A stretch of 64,000 nt of DNA from Bacteroidia bacterium. Lineage in GTDB: Bacteria; Bacteroidota; Bacteroidia; Chitinophagales; Chitinophagaceae. Made by a program: the position numbers and the translations under genes. Below are positions 16,064-24,880 of this stretch, one piece after another; position 1 is the first letter of the stretch; each line of letters starts with the position of its first letter. The stretch is from contig JAUHYD010000003.1 of assembly GCA_030426665.1 (NCBI GenBank), positions 1 to 64,000 on the forward strand, written 5' to 3'. Under the pieces are notes generated by a model that worked only from the letters and a program-made list of their open reading frames with translations, had not been told where the DNA came from and made no database searches.

Positions 16064-18583
16064 TTATAGCCCGGTACGGCGACCTTTAATCCGCCTGACC
16101 AGCTTTACGATTTCGAACCAGACCACAGCAACGAAACCTACACCTAAGCAAATAGCTAACTGTGATAGGTTCAACGCTTCAAACTGAAAGAAACCGACCA
16201 ACGGCTGTACAAAAAGCATTGGACCTACTATTGCTATGGTTATGGCAATAATCAGTAAAACCATGTTGTTTTTGTACTGTAAAGTTGTAAGAATGGAATA
16301 GTAAAAGGAACGGTTCACCAATGTGAGGAAAATATTTGCAGCAATCAAGACTGTAAAGGTCATCGTTCTGGTTAGGGCCTCGTCGTAACCCATGGCAACG
16401 GAATACCGGTAAACGAACAAAGTCCCTACGGTAATAACCAAACCTTGCACTATGCTTGTGGACAGTTCCTTCCAGTTGAAAAAGGTAGTTGTTAGTGCTT
16501 TAGGGCGCTGTAACATCGTATTCTTTTCCATCGGCTCATTTTCGTATACAATAGAGCAAGTAGGCCCCATTAGCATCTCTAAGAAAATGATGTGTATCGG
16601 CGAAAATATATTGGGATAAACCCACCCAAGCGCCAACGGAAGGAATACTGTCAGGATAATAGGGATGTGGATTGAAATGATGTATTGAATTGCCTTCTTC
16701 AGATTGGCGTATATCTTTCTGCCCATCGCAATGGCGTCGACCATTTTGGATAAATCATCTTCTATCAGAATTAGTGATGCTGCTTGCTTGGCTATCTCTG
16801 TACCCTTCTTGCCCATTGCAATGCCAATGTGCGCTGCTTTGAGCGCGGGACCATCATTGACACCGTCGCCTGTCATTGCCACTATTTCATTGTTAGATTT
16901 TAAGGCATTGATAATCTTCAATTTTGCTTCGGGAAACATGCGGGTAAATATTGCCGAATTATGAACGCATGTTTTCAGCATGTCCGGCTGCAATGCCATC
17001 AAATCATCTCCCGAAATAGTATTGTCGTACCCCCTAAATTCGATTTGTCTGGCAATTGCAGCCGTTGTGGCGGCGTTGTCGCCCGTAATAATTTTTACAG
17101 AAATACCGGCAGCATAAAAATCTCCCAAAACCTTTCTGATATTACCTTTCGGTGGGTCGTAAAATGCGACTATACCAGTAAACTGAAAAGATAAATCCTG
17201 TTGTTTTTGCGGGTAATTGTCGCCTGAAAAATCGGATACTCCTACTGCCAATACCCTATAACCATCGGCTGCCAACAAGTCTATTGCTTCTTTTATCTGT
17301 TGTTTTTCGCTTACAGTAAGACTGGAAACTTCAATCAAGGCTTCCGGAGCACCCTTGGCTGCTACTATCCTATTTCCTGTACTGTCTTCAAATACATGTG
17401 TCATCATGGGAGGCTTACCACCTAAGGGATATTCATGTATCAGCTTATAATTAGGACGTTCGTCGCATTGCGTAATCCCCTCATAAGCGTTGTGCAACGC
17501 TATCTCCATGGGGTCAAACGGTATGGGTTCGCTTGCCCACATGGCAAGTTCTATCAGCCTCCTTTCGTCATCCGCTTGTTGATTCTTAGCCTCGGAAATT
17601 CTATTCGATGAAAGCAAATATAGTTTCGCCAGGCTCATTTTGTTTTCTGTAATCGTTCCTGTCTTGTCTGTACAAATCACAGTAGCACTACCCAACGTTT
17701 CTACAGTTTTCATTTGTTTTACTACAATGCCCATTTTCATCAACCGCCATGCACCCAAAGCCATAAACACGGTAAACGCAACAGGAATCTCTTCCGGCAA
17801 AATGCTCATTGCCAATGTGAGCGACTGCAACAGACTATTCAGCAGGAGATGAGAATGCCAATAATTAATTGCCCAGACAATTACAAAAACAACTGCGCCT
17901 ACAATTGCCATCTTCTTTACGAAGTTGGCAATTTGCATTTCCAATGGCGTCTCTTCTTCAGTGATACCCGCTAAGCTGGTACCGATTTTTCCCAATTTGG
18001 TTTCGTTGCCGACAGCGGTAATTGTTGCGATAGCCAACCCACTGGCTACCGTTGTACCACTATAGATGTACTTGTCCTCCTTTGTGTTGTCCTTATAAAC
18101 AGCAAACGATTCGCCTGTAAGTATTGATTCATTTACGGAAAAATCGTTTGACTGTACAATTGTACCATCGGCAGTAATGGACGTACCTTCCTCTACCATC
18201 AGACTATCGCCAATCACCAATTCTTCACTTCTTATTTCGACAATGCCTCCATTGCGAATGACTTTGCATTTTGGCTGTGAAAAGTCTTTAAGCTTTTCCA
18301 ATGCATTTTTGCTTCTGGAGTATTGGTATAGTGAAATAGCAGCTTGAAATACAATAGCAACTACAAGAAAAATACCATCACCTATATTGCCACTAATGAA
18401 ATAAATGAAAGAAGCAACCAACAATAAAATCAACATCGGTTCCTTAACGATGCGTATTATAGTAGCCCAAAGCCCCCCTTCCTTTTTGTAGTCCAATTTG
18501 TTCCGACCATACTTCTGCCGTGCGAGCAAAACCTGCTCGTCAGTTAACCCCTGTATGTCGAAGTGATTTGCAGGCATAACCAA
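16064..18583 (-). CDS. P-type cation-transporting ATPase (P2-like)
   Basis: This 839-residue inner-membrane pump couples ATP hydrolysis to cation transport. Features in order: N-terminal cation-ATPase domain with the HFDIQGLTDEQ start; TGES actuator loop at 156-159; ion-site motif LPEEIP at about 262-267; phosphorylated D306 in CTDKTGT; hinge TGDGVND; and six C-terminal hydrophobic segments. The overall order is that of Ca2+/PMR1-type P2 pumps. However, the helix-6 region reads EMLMGPTCSIVYENEP rather than the usual NLxTDxxPA, so the ion is uncertain. It is convergent with the HPF/baeRF-like pair (6 bp between stops) and lies 93 bp downstream of hmuV on the same strand, so read-through from the heme operon is possible. 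Confidence 0.88.
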   Translation of the reverse strand: MVMPANHFDIQGLTDEQVLLARQKYGRNKLDYKKEGGLWATIIRIVKEPMLILLLVASFIYFISGNIGDGIFLVVAIVFQAAISLYQYSRSKNALEKLKDFSQPKCKVIRNGGIVEIRSEELVIGDSLMVEEGTSITADGTIVQSNDFSVNESILTGESFAVYKDNTKEDKYIYSGTTVASGLAIATITAVGNETKLGKIGTSLAGITEEETPLEMQIANFVKKMAIVGAVVFVIVWAINYWHSHLLLNSLLQSLTLAMSILPEEIPVAFTVFMALGAWRLMKMGIVVKQMKTVETLGSATVICTDKTGTITENKMSLAKLYLLSSNRISEAKNQQADDERRLIELAMWASEPIPFDPMEIALHNAYEGITQCDERPNYKLIHEYPLGGKPPMMTHVFEDSTGNRIVAAKGAPEALIEVSSLTVSEKQQIKEAIDLLAADGYRVLAVGVSDFSGDNYPQKQQDLSFQFTGIVAFYDPPKGNIRKVLGDFYAAGISVKIITGDNAATTAAIARQIEFRGYDNTISGDDLMALQPDMLKTCVHNSAIFTRMFPEAKLKIINALKSNNEIVAMTGDGVNDGPALKAAHIGIAMGKKGTEIAKQAASLILIEDDLSKMVDAIAMGRKIYANLKKAIQYIISIHIPIILTVFLPLALGWVYPNIFSPIHIIFLEMLMGPTCSIVYENEPMEKNTMLQRPKALTTTFFNWKELSTSIVQGLVITVGTLFVYRYSVAMGYDEALTRTMTFTVLIAANIFLTLVNRSFYYSILTTLQYKNNMVLLIIAITIAIVGPMLFVQPLVGFFQFEALNLSQLAICLGVGFVAVVWFEIVKLVRRIKGRRTGL

Positions 18584-18675
18584 AGATATAGCATATAGTT
18601 TGTGGATTTATCTGATGAAGAACGGTAATCCTGCAAGAATTAGTGTTGCAGGTGGCTCCTGAAAATGACATCCCG

Positions 18676-19446
18676 TTAAAAACAGATGTAGGGTTTGCCC
18701 TTATTGACCAGTATCTCCGCTTCAACGCCATACACCTCTTTAATGTTGGCTTCTGTAAATACACTTTCCGGCGTGCCTGTTAATAGCAACTTGCCCCGGT
18801 GTATCATCGAAATGCTTTCTCCATATTTAGCCGCGATGTTCAAATCATGTACCACTCCCACTACAACTAACGTATCCGAACGCAACAACTTAATCTGCTG
18901 CATGAGTTGATGCTGGTAATAAACGTCAAGATATGCCAGTGGTTCATCCAGCAGGAGATATCGGCATTTATTTGGCTCAGGATACCATATCTGGGCAAGC
19001 ACTCTCGCAAACTGCACCCTTTGTTTCTCTCCACCACTCAGCGTTGTATAGTCTCTGTCTTTAAGATAGGCGATATCGGCGTACTTCATTGCTTCATCAC
19101 ACGCTTGCAAGTCACTGGTGGTAGGTCGCTCTGAGAAATGTGGATACCGCCCCATCATTACTACCTCCGATACCCTTGCAGAAAATGCAAGCTCCATATT
19201 CTGTGAAAGCAACGCACGGCTTTTCGCCAACTCCCTGAGCGTGTAAACGCCAAGTGGCTTTCCTCCATACATTACCATACCTGATGTCTCCTTCATCTGA
19301 CCACTAAGCATCTTTATCAATGTCGACTTCCCGGCACCATTCGGGCCAACTATCAGATTTACAATACCGGGCTTGAACTCAACGGAAATATCATCGACAA
19401 GTGTATTGTCGCCCGTCTTGTAGGTAATATTTTTTACAGTAATCAT
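18676..19446 (-). CDS. hmuV: Heme ABC transporter ATP-binding protein
   Basis: The 256-residue ATPase powers heme import through HmuU. Motifs are complete: Walker A GPNGAGKST, Q-loop region LLSQNMELAFSARVSE, signature LSGGEKQRV, Walker B LLLDEPLAYLD and the H-loop VGVVHDLNIAA. The LSGGEKQRVQFARVLAQIW stretch is characteristic of the HmuV/FecE subfamily. It follows hmuU with 2 bp between genes and completes the TonB receptor-HmuT-HmuU-HmuV set. Siderophore or cobalamin uptake is an alternative for the subfamily, but the HmuT neighbour favours heme. Confidence 0.9.
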   Translation of the reverse strand: MITVKNITYKTGDNTLVDDISVEFKPGIVNLIVGPNGAGKSTLIKMLSGQMKETSGMVMYGGKPLGVYTLRELAKSRALLSQNMELAFSARVSEVVMMGRYPHFSERPTTSDLQACDEAMKYADIAYLKDRDYTTLSGGEKQRVQFARVLAQIWYPEPNKCRYLLLDEPLAYLDVYYQHQLMQQIKLLRSDTLVVVGVVHDLNIAAKYGESISMIHRGKLLLTGTPESVFTEANIKEVYGVEAEILVNKGKPYICF

Positions 19447-19448
19447 TG

Positions 19449-20480
19449 TCAGATGATATATTTAGTTCTGCGCAACAAATAGATGAAAATCGGCACGCCA
19501 ATTACAGAGGTAACAATACCTACGGGCAGCTCCGCAGGACGTAAAAGCATACGTGCGAGTAAATCCGCCAATGTCAGCAAGATACCACCCAGCAGTGCAC
19601 TATTGGGAATAAGGAAACGGTTGTCCGCTCCTTTTACCGCGCGCAGCATGTGTGGAACAATTAGACCTACAAAACTTATCACTCCCGCAAAGGCAGTCAC
19701 GACCGCTATCATTACCACATTGATAAGTAATATAGTTACTTTAAGCCCCTTGAGATTTACACCCAGCAACATAGCCTCGTCGTCACCCAACATAAGCGCA
19801 TTCAGGTCTTTTGCATACCGCATTGCGACTGTAATACACCCAAACGTAGACACGCATACCACCTTTATCACCGTCCAATCTGCGCCGGAGAGATTTCCCA
19901 ATCCCCAAAAAGTAATGGAGCGTGCCTGAGGATCTCTTGCGATATAGGAGAAAAAACCAACACCGCTCATAAACAGGGCATTCACTGCCATACCCACAAG
20001 CAGCAGAACAACGATTGAGTTCTTCTTCGTCTGCCCGGACAAAGACAAAATATAAACGAGGATCGTGGAAAGTAATGCGCCCGCACCTGCCGCTATCGGC
20101 AACGTCCATACGCCGGTATCAAATTTAAACATGGCGCCCAAGGCAAAATACATAGCGGCACCAAACGCAGCACCGCTGGATGTGCCAATCAGACCCGGCT
20201 CCACGATAGGATTGCGAAACAACGCCTGCATCAGCGTTCCACCGACAGCCAGACTTGCCCCTACCAATACACACAGGAACGCACGTGGCAAGCGAATCGT
20301 CATAAATATCCGCTCGTTCAGCGTCACCGTGTCTGGCGTTGTGAAATACCTGCTGAAAGCGGACTGCATCTCACTGAGACTAATGCTTACTGCGCCCAAA
20401 CGAATGGATAACAACATACACGCTACAAGTACCACCACCAATATCACAGTTATACTTCTGCTACTTTGCTGCTGTTTCAT
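19449..20480 (-). CDS. hmuU: Heme ABC transporter permease, FecCD family
   Basis: This inner-membrane permease (343 aa from ATG 20480, MKQQQSSRS) has about ten helices. Family motifs are GASLAVGGTLMQALFRNPIVEPGLIG, the AGAGAL turn, WGLGNLSGADW and the coupling-helix region GVISFVGLIVPHMLR. The frame is open to 20540, but the extra 20 residues are atypical and overlap hmuT deeply. Starting at 20480 leaves a 20 bp overlap with the hmuT 3' end, consistent with translational coupling. It passes heme delivered by HmuT using ATP hydrolysed by HmuV. Confidence 0.9.
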   Translation of the reverse strand: MKQQQSSRSITVILVVVLVACMLLSIRLGAVSISLSEMQSAFSRYFTTPDTVTLNERIFMTIRLPRAFLCVLVGASLAVGGTLMQALFRNPIVEPGLIGTSSGAAFGAAMYFALGAMFKFDTGVWTLPIAAGAGALLSTILVYILSLSGQTKKNSIVVLLLVGMAVNALFMSGVGFFSYIARDPQARSITFWGLGNLSGADWTVIKVVCVSTFGCITVAMRYAKDLNALMLGDDEAMLLGVNLKGLKVTILLINVVMIAVVTAFAGVISFVGLIVPHMLRAVKGADNRFLIPNSALLGGILLTLADLLARMLLRPAELPVGIVTSVIGVPIFIYLLRRTKYII

Positions 20481-21339
20481 CGTGTAAGAGTTTTTGAAGT
20501 CTGGCGGCAACCTTCCCGGTACGAGGTCCCATATACACAAGGTCGTGCTCTTCCACTCGATAAATACGGTTGTTCGTTGCTGCCTTTGTACCGGCTATAC
20601 CCGGTAGCGCCTTTACTTTTTCTAACGAACCTAAACGATCATACCCAAAGTCGGTAAGCAAGATAACATCCGGGTCCGAAGCGGCAATTACTTCCGGCGA
20701 CATTTGCTTCATTCCCCGCGCACCATCCACAGCCATTCGGCCGCCGGCCCACGCCAGCATTCTCGCAGCCGTACTTTTCGCCGTCATGATAAGGTATACG
20801 TTTGATGCGCGACCGTAGTGAATAACAAGCACCCGCTGCGTATCGCCGTATTGTTTTGCTTTCTCCAGCACCTGCTCCATATCCTTATCCAGTATGGCAC
20901 AAAGAGAATCGGCTGCTCGTTCTTTGTGAAAATAAGCACCCATTTCCCGAATCAGAGAGTCTGTCCCTCTGATGTCTCCATTGTATTTCCCGAAGACCTT
21001 AGTCGGTATTTTCAGCGCTGTAATCTGTTGTACTACATGTTCCGGACCAATATTATTGTCATGCAAAATAAGTGTGGGCTTTGCCGCCAGAATCCCTTCG
21101 GTGCTCAATGCCCGGTGATACCCTACCGTAGGCAGCTCCTTTATTTGGGGCGGATACGTACTTGAAATATCTGCCGCAACAATATCCTCTTCTGCACCGA
21201 GTGCGTAAATTATCTCATTGTATTGCTTCGAAATGCAAACTATACGTTCACTTTGTTCCTGCTTTTCATCCTTTTTACCAAACCTACCACAACTTAGCAA
21301 CAGGGATGAGGCAATGAATATTCCTATCAGATGTTTCAT
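20461..21339 (-). CDS. hmuT: Heme-binding periplasmic lipoprotein of the ABC importer
   Basis: The 292-residue product has a lipoprotein signal (LIGIFIASSLLLSC, cysteine at 17). It has the class III substrate-binding fold, with two lobes joined by a long helix. The segment LPTVGYHRALSTEGILA at about 69-85 matches the HmuT/PhuT/ShuT signature VGY.R.LS.EG, in which the tyrosine (here Y74) is the heme ligand. It picks up heme brought through the TonB receptor and hands it to HmuU. An intrinsic terminator between the receptor gene and hmuT (21357-21382) suggests less transporter than receptor is made. Confidence 0.85.
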   Translation of the reverse strand: MKHLIGIFIASSLLLSCGRFGKKDEKQEQSERIVCISKQYNEIIYALGAEEDIVAADISSTYPPQIKELPTVGYHRALSTEGILAAKPTLILHDNNIGPEHVVQQITALKIPTKVFGKYNGDIRGTDSLIREMGAYFHKERAADSLCAILDKDMEQVLEKAKQYGDTQRVLVIHYGRASNVYLIMTAKSTAARMLAWAGGRMAVDGARGMKQMSPEVIAASDPDVILLTDFGYDRLGSLEKVKALPGIAGTKAATNNRIYRVEEHDLVYMGPRTGKVAARLQKLLHDETAAK

Positions 21340-21356
21340 TTATTTCTGTTTTAAAA

Positions 21357-21382
21357 AGAGGCAACCCATATAGGCTGCCTCT
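21357..21382 (-). terminator. Intercistronic terminator/attenuator between the receptor gene and hmuT
   Basis: On the minus strand AGAGGCA pairs with TGCCTCT, followed directly by TTTTT. It lies 15 bp after the receptor stop and 18 bp before the hmuT start. Since no separate hmuT promoter is evident, it probably sets expression ratios by partial read-through. Confidence 0.7.
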
Positions 21383-21396
21383 CATTTCGTTTAGTA

Positions 21397-23811
21397 TCAG
21401 AATGTGTATTTAATATTCAATCCCCCAAAGAAGTTTATTTCATTTGGACCCGGCAAATAAGCGTCCGGCAACTGGTTTACGAAAACCATATACGGATACT
21501 GAATGCCCGTAATGTTATTTACGCCCGCAAACAAATCGACACCAAGGTGCGTAAAGAAGGTACGCTTCATACCGATCTTCGCATTTAACAGGCTGTAACT
21601 ACCTGTTTTATTCAGGTTGTCAGAGGTGAAGTACATACCATCCTTGTAGCAGTAAGTAGCATTTGCATATAGTCCTACCTTGGTTATAACGTCCACGCCA
21701 CCGTTAAAAGTGATGGGCGCAACACCTGCTACCTTTTTATCGGTATAGTCAGTTTCTACATTGCTTTTCTTATCTGTACTTAGCTGTTGGAATTTAAAAT
21801 CCTTGTACCGGAAGTCAGAATAAGTAAAGTTGGCAAAAGGGCGCACCGACTTAAAGAAGCCCGTATTTGATTCGTAAGCGGTGTACTTCAGCAACACTTC
21901 CAGCCCTTTGTTATCCTGTTCACCTCCATTGGCAACATAGGTATAAGATGTTGCCGTATTGGCTGCGTTAGGCACTGCAACTACCGTCATCTTGTTAGAG
22001 AACATCGCATCAAAAACTGCTACCGTATAAAACAGCTTACCATCGAGCAGCGTTCCTTTTGTACCTACCTCTATCTGTGTACCCACCTCCGGCTTCAAGC
22101 CGGTATTAACCTGCCCTGTCATGGGAATAAAGAAATACGAGCTGACAGGTGCTTTATAGCCGGTGCTGTAAGAGACGTATGCAGATACCTGCTTGCTTAT
22201 CGTTTTGTTCACTGCCAGGTGAGGAGACACCATGTTGTTGTAAGTTGCACTATAGCTTGTTGGGTTAGCAGTAGCATTAGGGTTGCTTGGGTTATTATTC
22301 GTAGCGTTATACAAATGATCATTGAGTTCCAATGACATTGTATTAATACCTATGCCGCCGGTTACAGACAAATCGTGTGGCATTGACAGGGTCCACTCTG
22401 TAAAGGCAGAATAGGTTTTCGAGACTGTGTATTGGTTGCTCCTTGCAGCGCCTATTATTTTATAGCCACTCAGGTTTGCACTATCCTTCACCATGCCGTA
22501 CCCTATCGTTTGGGCATTCTGTGCTTGTGCTTCGATACCCGTAATACCGGTAAGCTGATGGCCTCGACCAAGCGAAAACTTCATGTCGAGAGTTGAGCGG
22601 AGCCCGTAATTCAATGGTGTTTTGTCCGACCAACCACCGGCAGAGCTGGAGTTACTGCTTGCACCCGAACCAAATACCGATGTGTTGTTGGAAATCTGCT
22701 CATTAAACTTATAAGTATGTCCCACCCCCGCGCGGAAACTAATCACATTGGAGTGTGCATTGTTAGCTATATAAGCCGGATTTCCGGTGTATTGCATCGA
22801 GTCATATTGGTCTATTGTCAACTCACCGTTTCGCTCGTCATAGCTATTGCTGTAACCCACATACGTAGTGATACTTTGTTTGTCGTTTACATCAAAGTCT
22901 GCCATAACGTTCACAAAGTCCTTGTGAGAAGCGGTGTGTGGCATGAAGCCATCATAAAGCTGCTTGCCATAATTCACCATAACCGAAGAATGTTCGCCCC
23001 CTATCTGAAGCCGGGTAGTATATCTACGCAACCCGTAGCTGCCTACCATTATGTCCTGCCCTACACTTGTTTTTCCTTTCTCCGCTTTAGATGTTTCTAA
23101 ATTTACCACACCGGCTATTGCCTGACCATAGAGTGTTCCGGCAGGGCCTTTTAAAACTTCTACGTTACGCACAGAGCCAAAGTCTATATCGTCCATCACC
23201 GTTATCCCTTCTGCATCAGTAATAGGTATTCCGTTCAGATATACCTTATAGCCCTGTCCGTCAAAGTTGCTGCTCACACCTCTTGTTCCTCTGGCACCAT
23301 TACCATATCCTCGGATATTGAATTGCTGACCTCCCGAAACTGTCCGTCGTTCCATTGACACCCCCGGAACATTTATATTTACTGCATCATCAAGAAACAG
23401 CCCTGTTCCTCTTTTTATCTCCAGCTCCGATAGTTTCACCACCGAAACCGGCTGATACAGCATCTTCTTGTTAGGGTTAGAACTCGCCGTTATCGGCACT
23501 TCTTCCAGATCACTAACCTTGAGCGGCAATGCTATCTCCAGCACTTCATTACAGTCTTTCACTTTATGTCTGTACGTCTCGTGGCTCACGTAGGAAACCA
23601 CAATGTCTTTGCCTACTGTGCACGCAATAGCGAACTTGCCGTCCTTGTCAGTGATTGCTTTGTTTCCCGCTAATGAAACATGCCCCCCGACAATAGGCAT
23701 GCTATTAGTGGCATCAAATACTCTTCCCCGTATTGTATTTACCTGTGCCTGAGTCGCTTGCCCAAGCATAAATACAATTATTGTCAACTGAATTGATATA
23801 AATTTCTTCAT
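21397..23811 (-). CDS. TonB-dependent outer-membrane receptor, probably for heme
   Basis: This 804-residue protein (ATG 23811, MKKFISIQ) imports a large ligand across the outer membrane using TonB energy. Order of parts: signal peptide ending ATQAQ; carboxypeptidase-regulatory-like domain (RGRVFDATNSMPIVGGHVSL); TonB-box-like stretch DLEEVPITAS; plug domain with the NIRGYGNGARGTRG loop; and a 22-strand-type barrel ending in LNIKYTF. The frame opens 10 codons earlier (23841), but M at 23811 begins a normal signal peptide and leaves the leader hairpin at 23843 untranslated. Heme specificity is inferred from the downstream hmuTUV genes; no HmuR-type histidine motif was confirmed by eye. Confidence 0.85.
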   Translation of the reverse strand: MKKFISIQLTIIVFMLGQATQAQVNTIRGRVFDATNSMPIVGGHVSLAGNKAITDKDGKFAIACTVGKDIVVSYVSHETYRHKVKDCNEVLEIALPLKVSDLEEVPITASSNPNKKMLYQPVSVVKLSELEIKRGTGLFLDDAVNINVPGVSMERRTVSGGQQFNIRGYGNGARGTRGVSSNFDGQGYKVYLNGIPITDAEGITVMDDIDFGSVRNVEVLKGPAGTLYGQAIAGVVNLETSKAEKGKTSVGQDIMVGSYGLRRYTTRLQIGGEHSSVMVNYGKQLYDGFMPHTASHKDFVNVMADFDVNDKQSITTYVGYSNSYDERNGELTIDQYDSMQYTGNPAYIANNAHSNVISFRAGVGHTYKFNEQISNNTSVFGSGASSNSSSAGGWSDKTPLNYGLRSTLDMKFSLGRGHQLTGITGIEAQAQNAQTIGYGMVKDSANLSGYKIIGAARSNQYTVSKTYSAFTEWTLSMPHDLSVTGGIGINTMSLELNDHLYNATNNNPSNPNATANPTSYSATYNNMVSPHLAVNKTISKQVSAYVSYSTGYKAPVSSYFFIPMTGQVNTGLKPEVGTQIEVGTKGTLLDGKLFYTVAVFDAMFSNKMTVVAVPNAANTATSYTYVANGGEQDNKGLEVLLKYTAYESNTGFFKSVRPFANFTYSDFRYKDFKFQQLSTDKKSNVETDYTDKKVAGVAPITFNGGVDVITKVGLYANATYCYKDGMYFTSDNLNKTGSYSLLNAKIGMKRTFFTHLGVDLFAGVNNITGIQYPYMVFVNQLPDAYLPGPNEINFFGGLNIKYTF

Positions 23812-23842
23812 TTTTTGAGTTTGAATTATAAAATAGTACACA

Positions 23843-23875
23843 CCCGGACACAGGCGTCCATGCGCCTATGCCGGG
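23843..23875 (-). promoter_or_regulatory. Leader hairpin upstream of the TonB receptor gene
   Basis: CCCGG (23843-23847)/CCGGG (23871-23875) and AGGCG (23852-23856)/CGCCT (23863-23867) form a two-part stem with a small internal loop, 32 nt before the receptor start. It could be a weak terminator after the 189-residue gene or an mRNA control element. Confidence 0.5.
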
Positions 23876-23907
23876 ATAGCTAAACCAATAAATAGTACTG
23901 AAAAAAA

Positions 23908-24477
23908 CTAACTCAATCTCTTAGGCGGGGGAATAAAAATATCCGGAATCGGATTCGGACAATACATATTGTAGTAAAACTCTTCGTCTGCAACGAAATC
24001 AGAAATACGCCCTTTAGGTAGGGAAACCAGCTCAACAGGAATGAATATTTGTGTAACCCAACTTACAACCTTTTCAACGTCTTTTGTGACGCCGCCGCCA
24101 TTCATCAGGCTTGCCTGCCTGCTGATAGCGCCGGACACAAGTGCTTCCTTCTTATCTTCTACGCAGTAGTAATAACGTACTCCCTGCCGGACTTCTTTAC
24201 GGACAACATCATACATCATGCCTCTCAAGGAGAACTCATCCTCCTTATCTTGCCAAACAACATCTTTATTGCTGTCCAGATTTGTAAAGACAATAAGGTT
24301 AGCATGAGACTTTTGTGATGAAAGCTTTTCAGCAACTCTGCGTCCCTGATAATGGAAGTACGCAGATAAAACCACCAATCCACAAACATTCACGCAGAGC
24401 AAAAGTAGCAGCAATACGCTGCCTGCCTTCCTGAGAAAAGCACTATTAATCGGTCTATATTTATTTGGCGGTCTCAA
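23908..24477 (-). CDS. Membrane-anchored protein of unknown function, first gene of the heme operon
   Basis: The 189-residue protein has one N-terminal membrane helix (AGSVLLLLLLCVNVCGLVVLSAYF, about 17-40) and a soluble region of about 145 residues probably in the periplasm. The soluble part contains GMMYDVVRKEVRQGVRYYYCVEDKKEALVS and a proline-rich end (CPNPIPDIFIPPPKRLS). I recognise no family. It lies 96 bp upstream of the TonB receptor start on the same strand, so it is likely in the heme-uptake operon. A role in controlling or assisting the receptor is only an inference from position. Confidence 0.65.
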   Translation of the reverse strand: MRPPNKYRPINSAFLRKAGSVLLLLLLCVNVCGLVVLSAYFHYQGRRVAEKLSSQKSHANLIVFTNLDSNKDVVWQDKEDEFSLRGMMYDVVRKEVRQGVRYYYCVEDKKEALVSGAISRQASLMNGGGVTKDVEKVVSWVTQIFIPVELVSLPKGRISDFVADEEFYYNMYCPNPIPDIFIPPPKRLS

Positions 24478-24880
24478 TGTGGCAACAACTGTACCGGTAC
24501 AAAATTTCCATACACAGATACATGTACAAATGAAAAAGCACAGGCATCAGTCAACCCTTCGACCCGAAATTAGACATTTCTTTTGTTTGTTCCTGTTTTT
24601 CCGGCCTGTTTTGTCGACGTGTACCTATTACAACTAATACCAAAATTTCACCTATTGGGCTGAATAAGGGTCGCTGGCACAACAATAATGGGTTGCCCTT
24701 TTATGGCTATTGAAATAGAAACGACATAGCTTTCAATGAGATTCACAATAGACAATGAGACAAATAAAGTCACAAACATCGCGACAAACTGTTTCAGATG
24801 GGTGCAGGACACAGCCACGAATGAACGCAACTGCAATACTCCAAAAGTAACAGTCGTTATGGTATCTGCGAGGCAGTCGG
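24478..24880. other. Gap between the heme operon and the OMP gene
   Basis: No gene, tRNA or strong hairpin is seen in these 403 bp. They must hold the promoter of the heme operon (minus strand from 24477), but no clear TAnnTTTG box or Fur-like palindrome was found. Short ORFs on both strands here look like chance. Confidence 0.4.

Noticed and set aside
18630-18652. Terminator between hmuV and the P-type ATPase gene (CCTGCAA/TTGCAGG)
   Set aside because: A stem is possible but no T-run follows on the minus strand, so termination is not supported.
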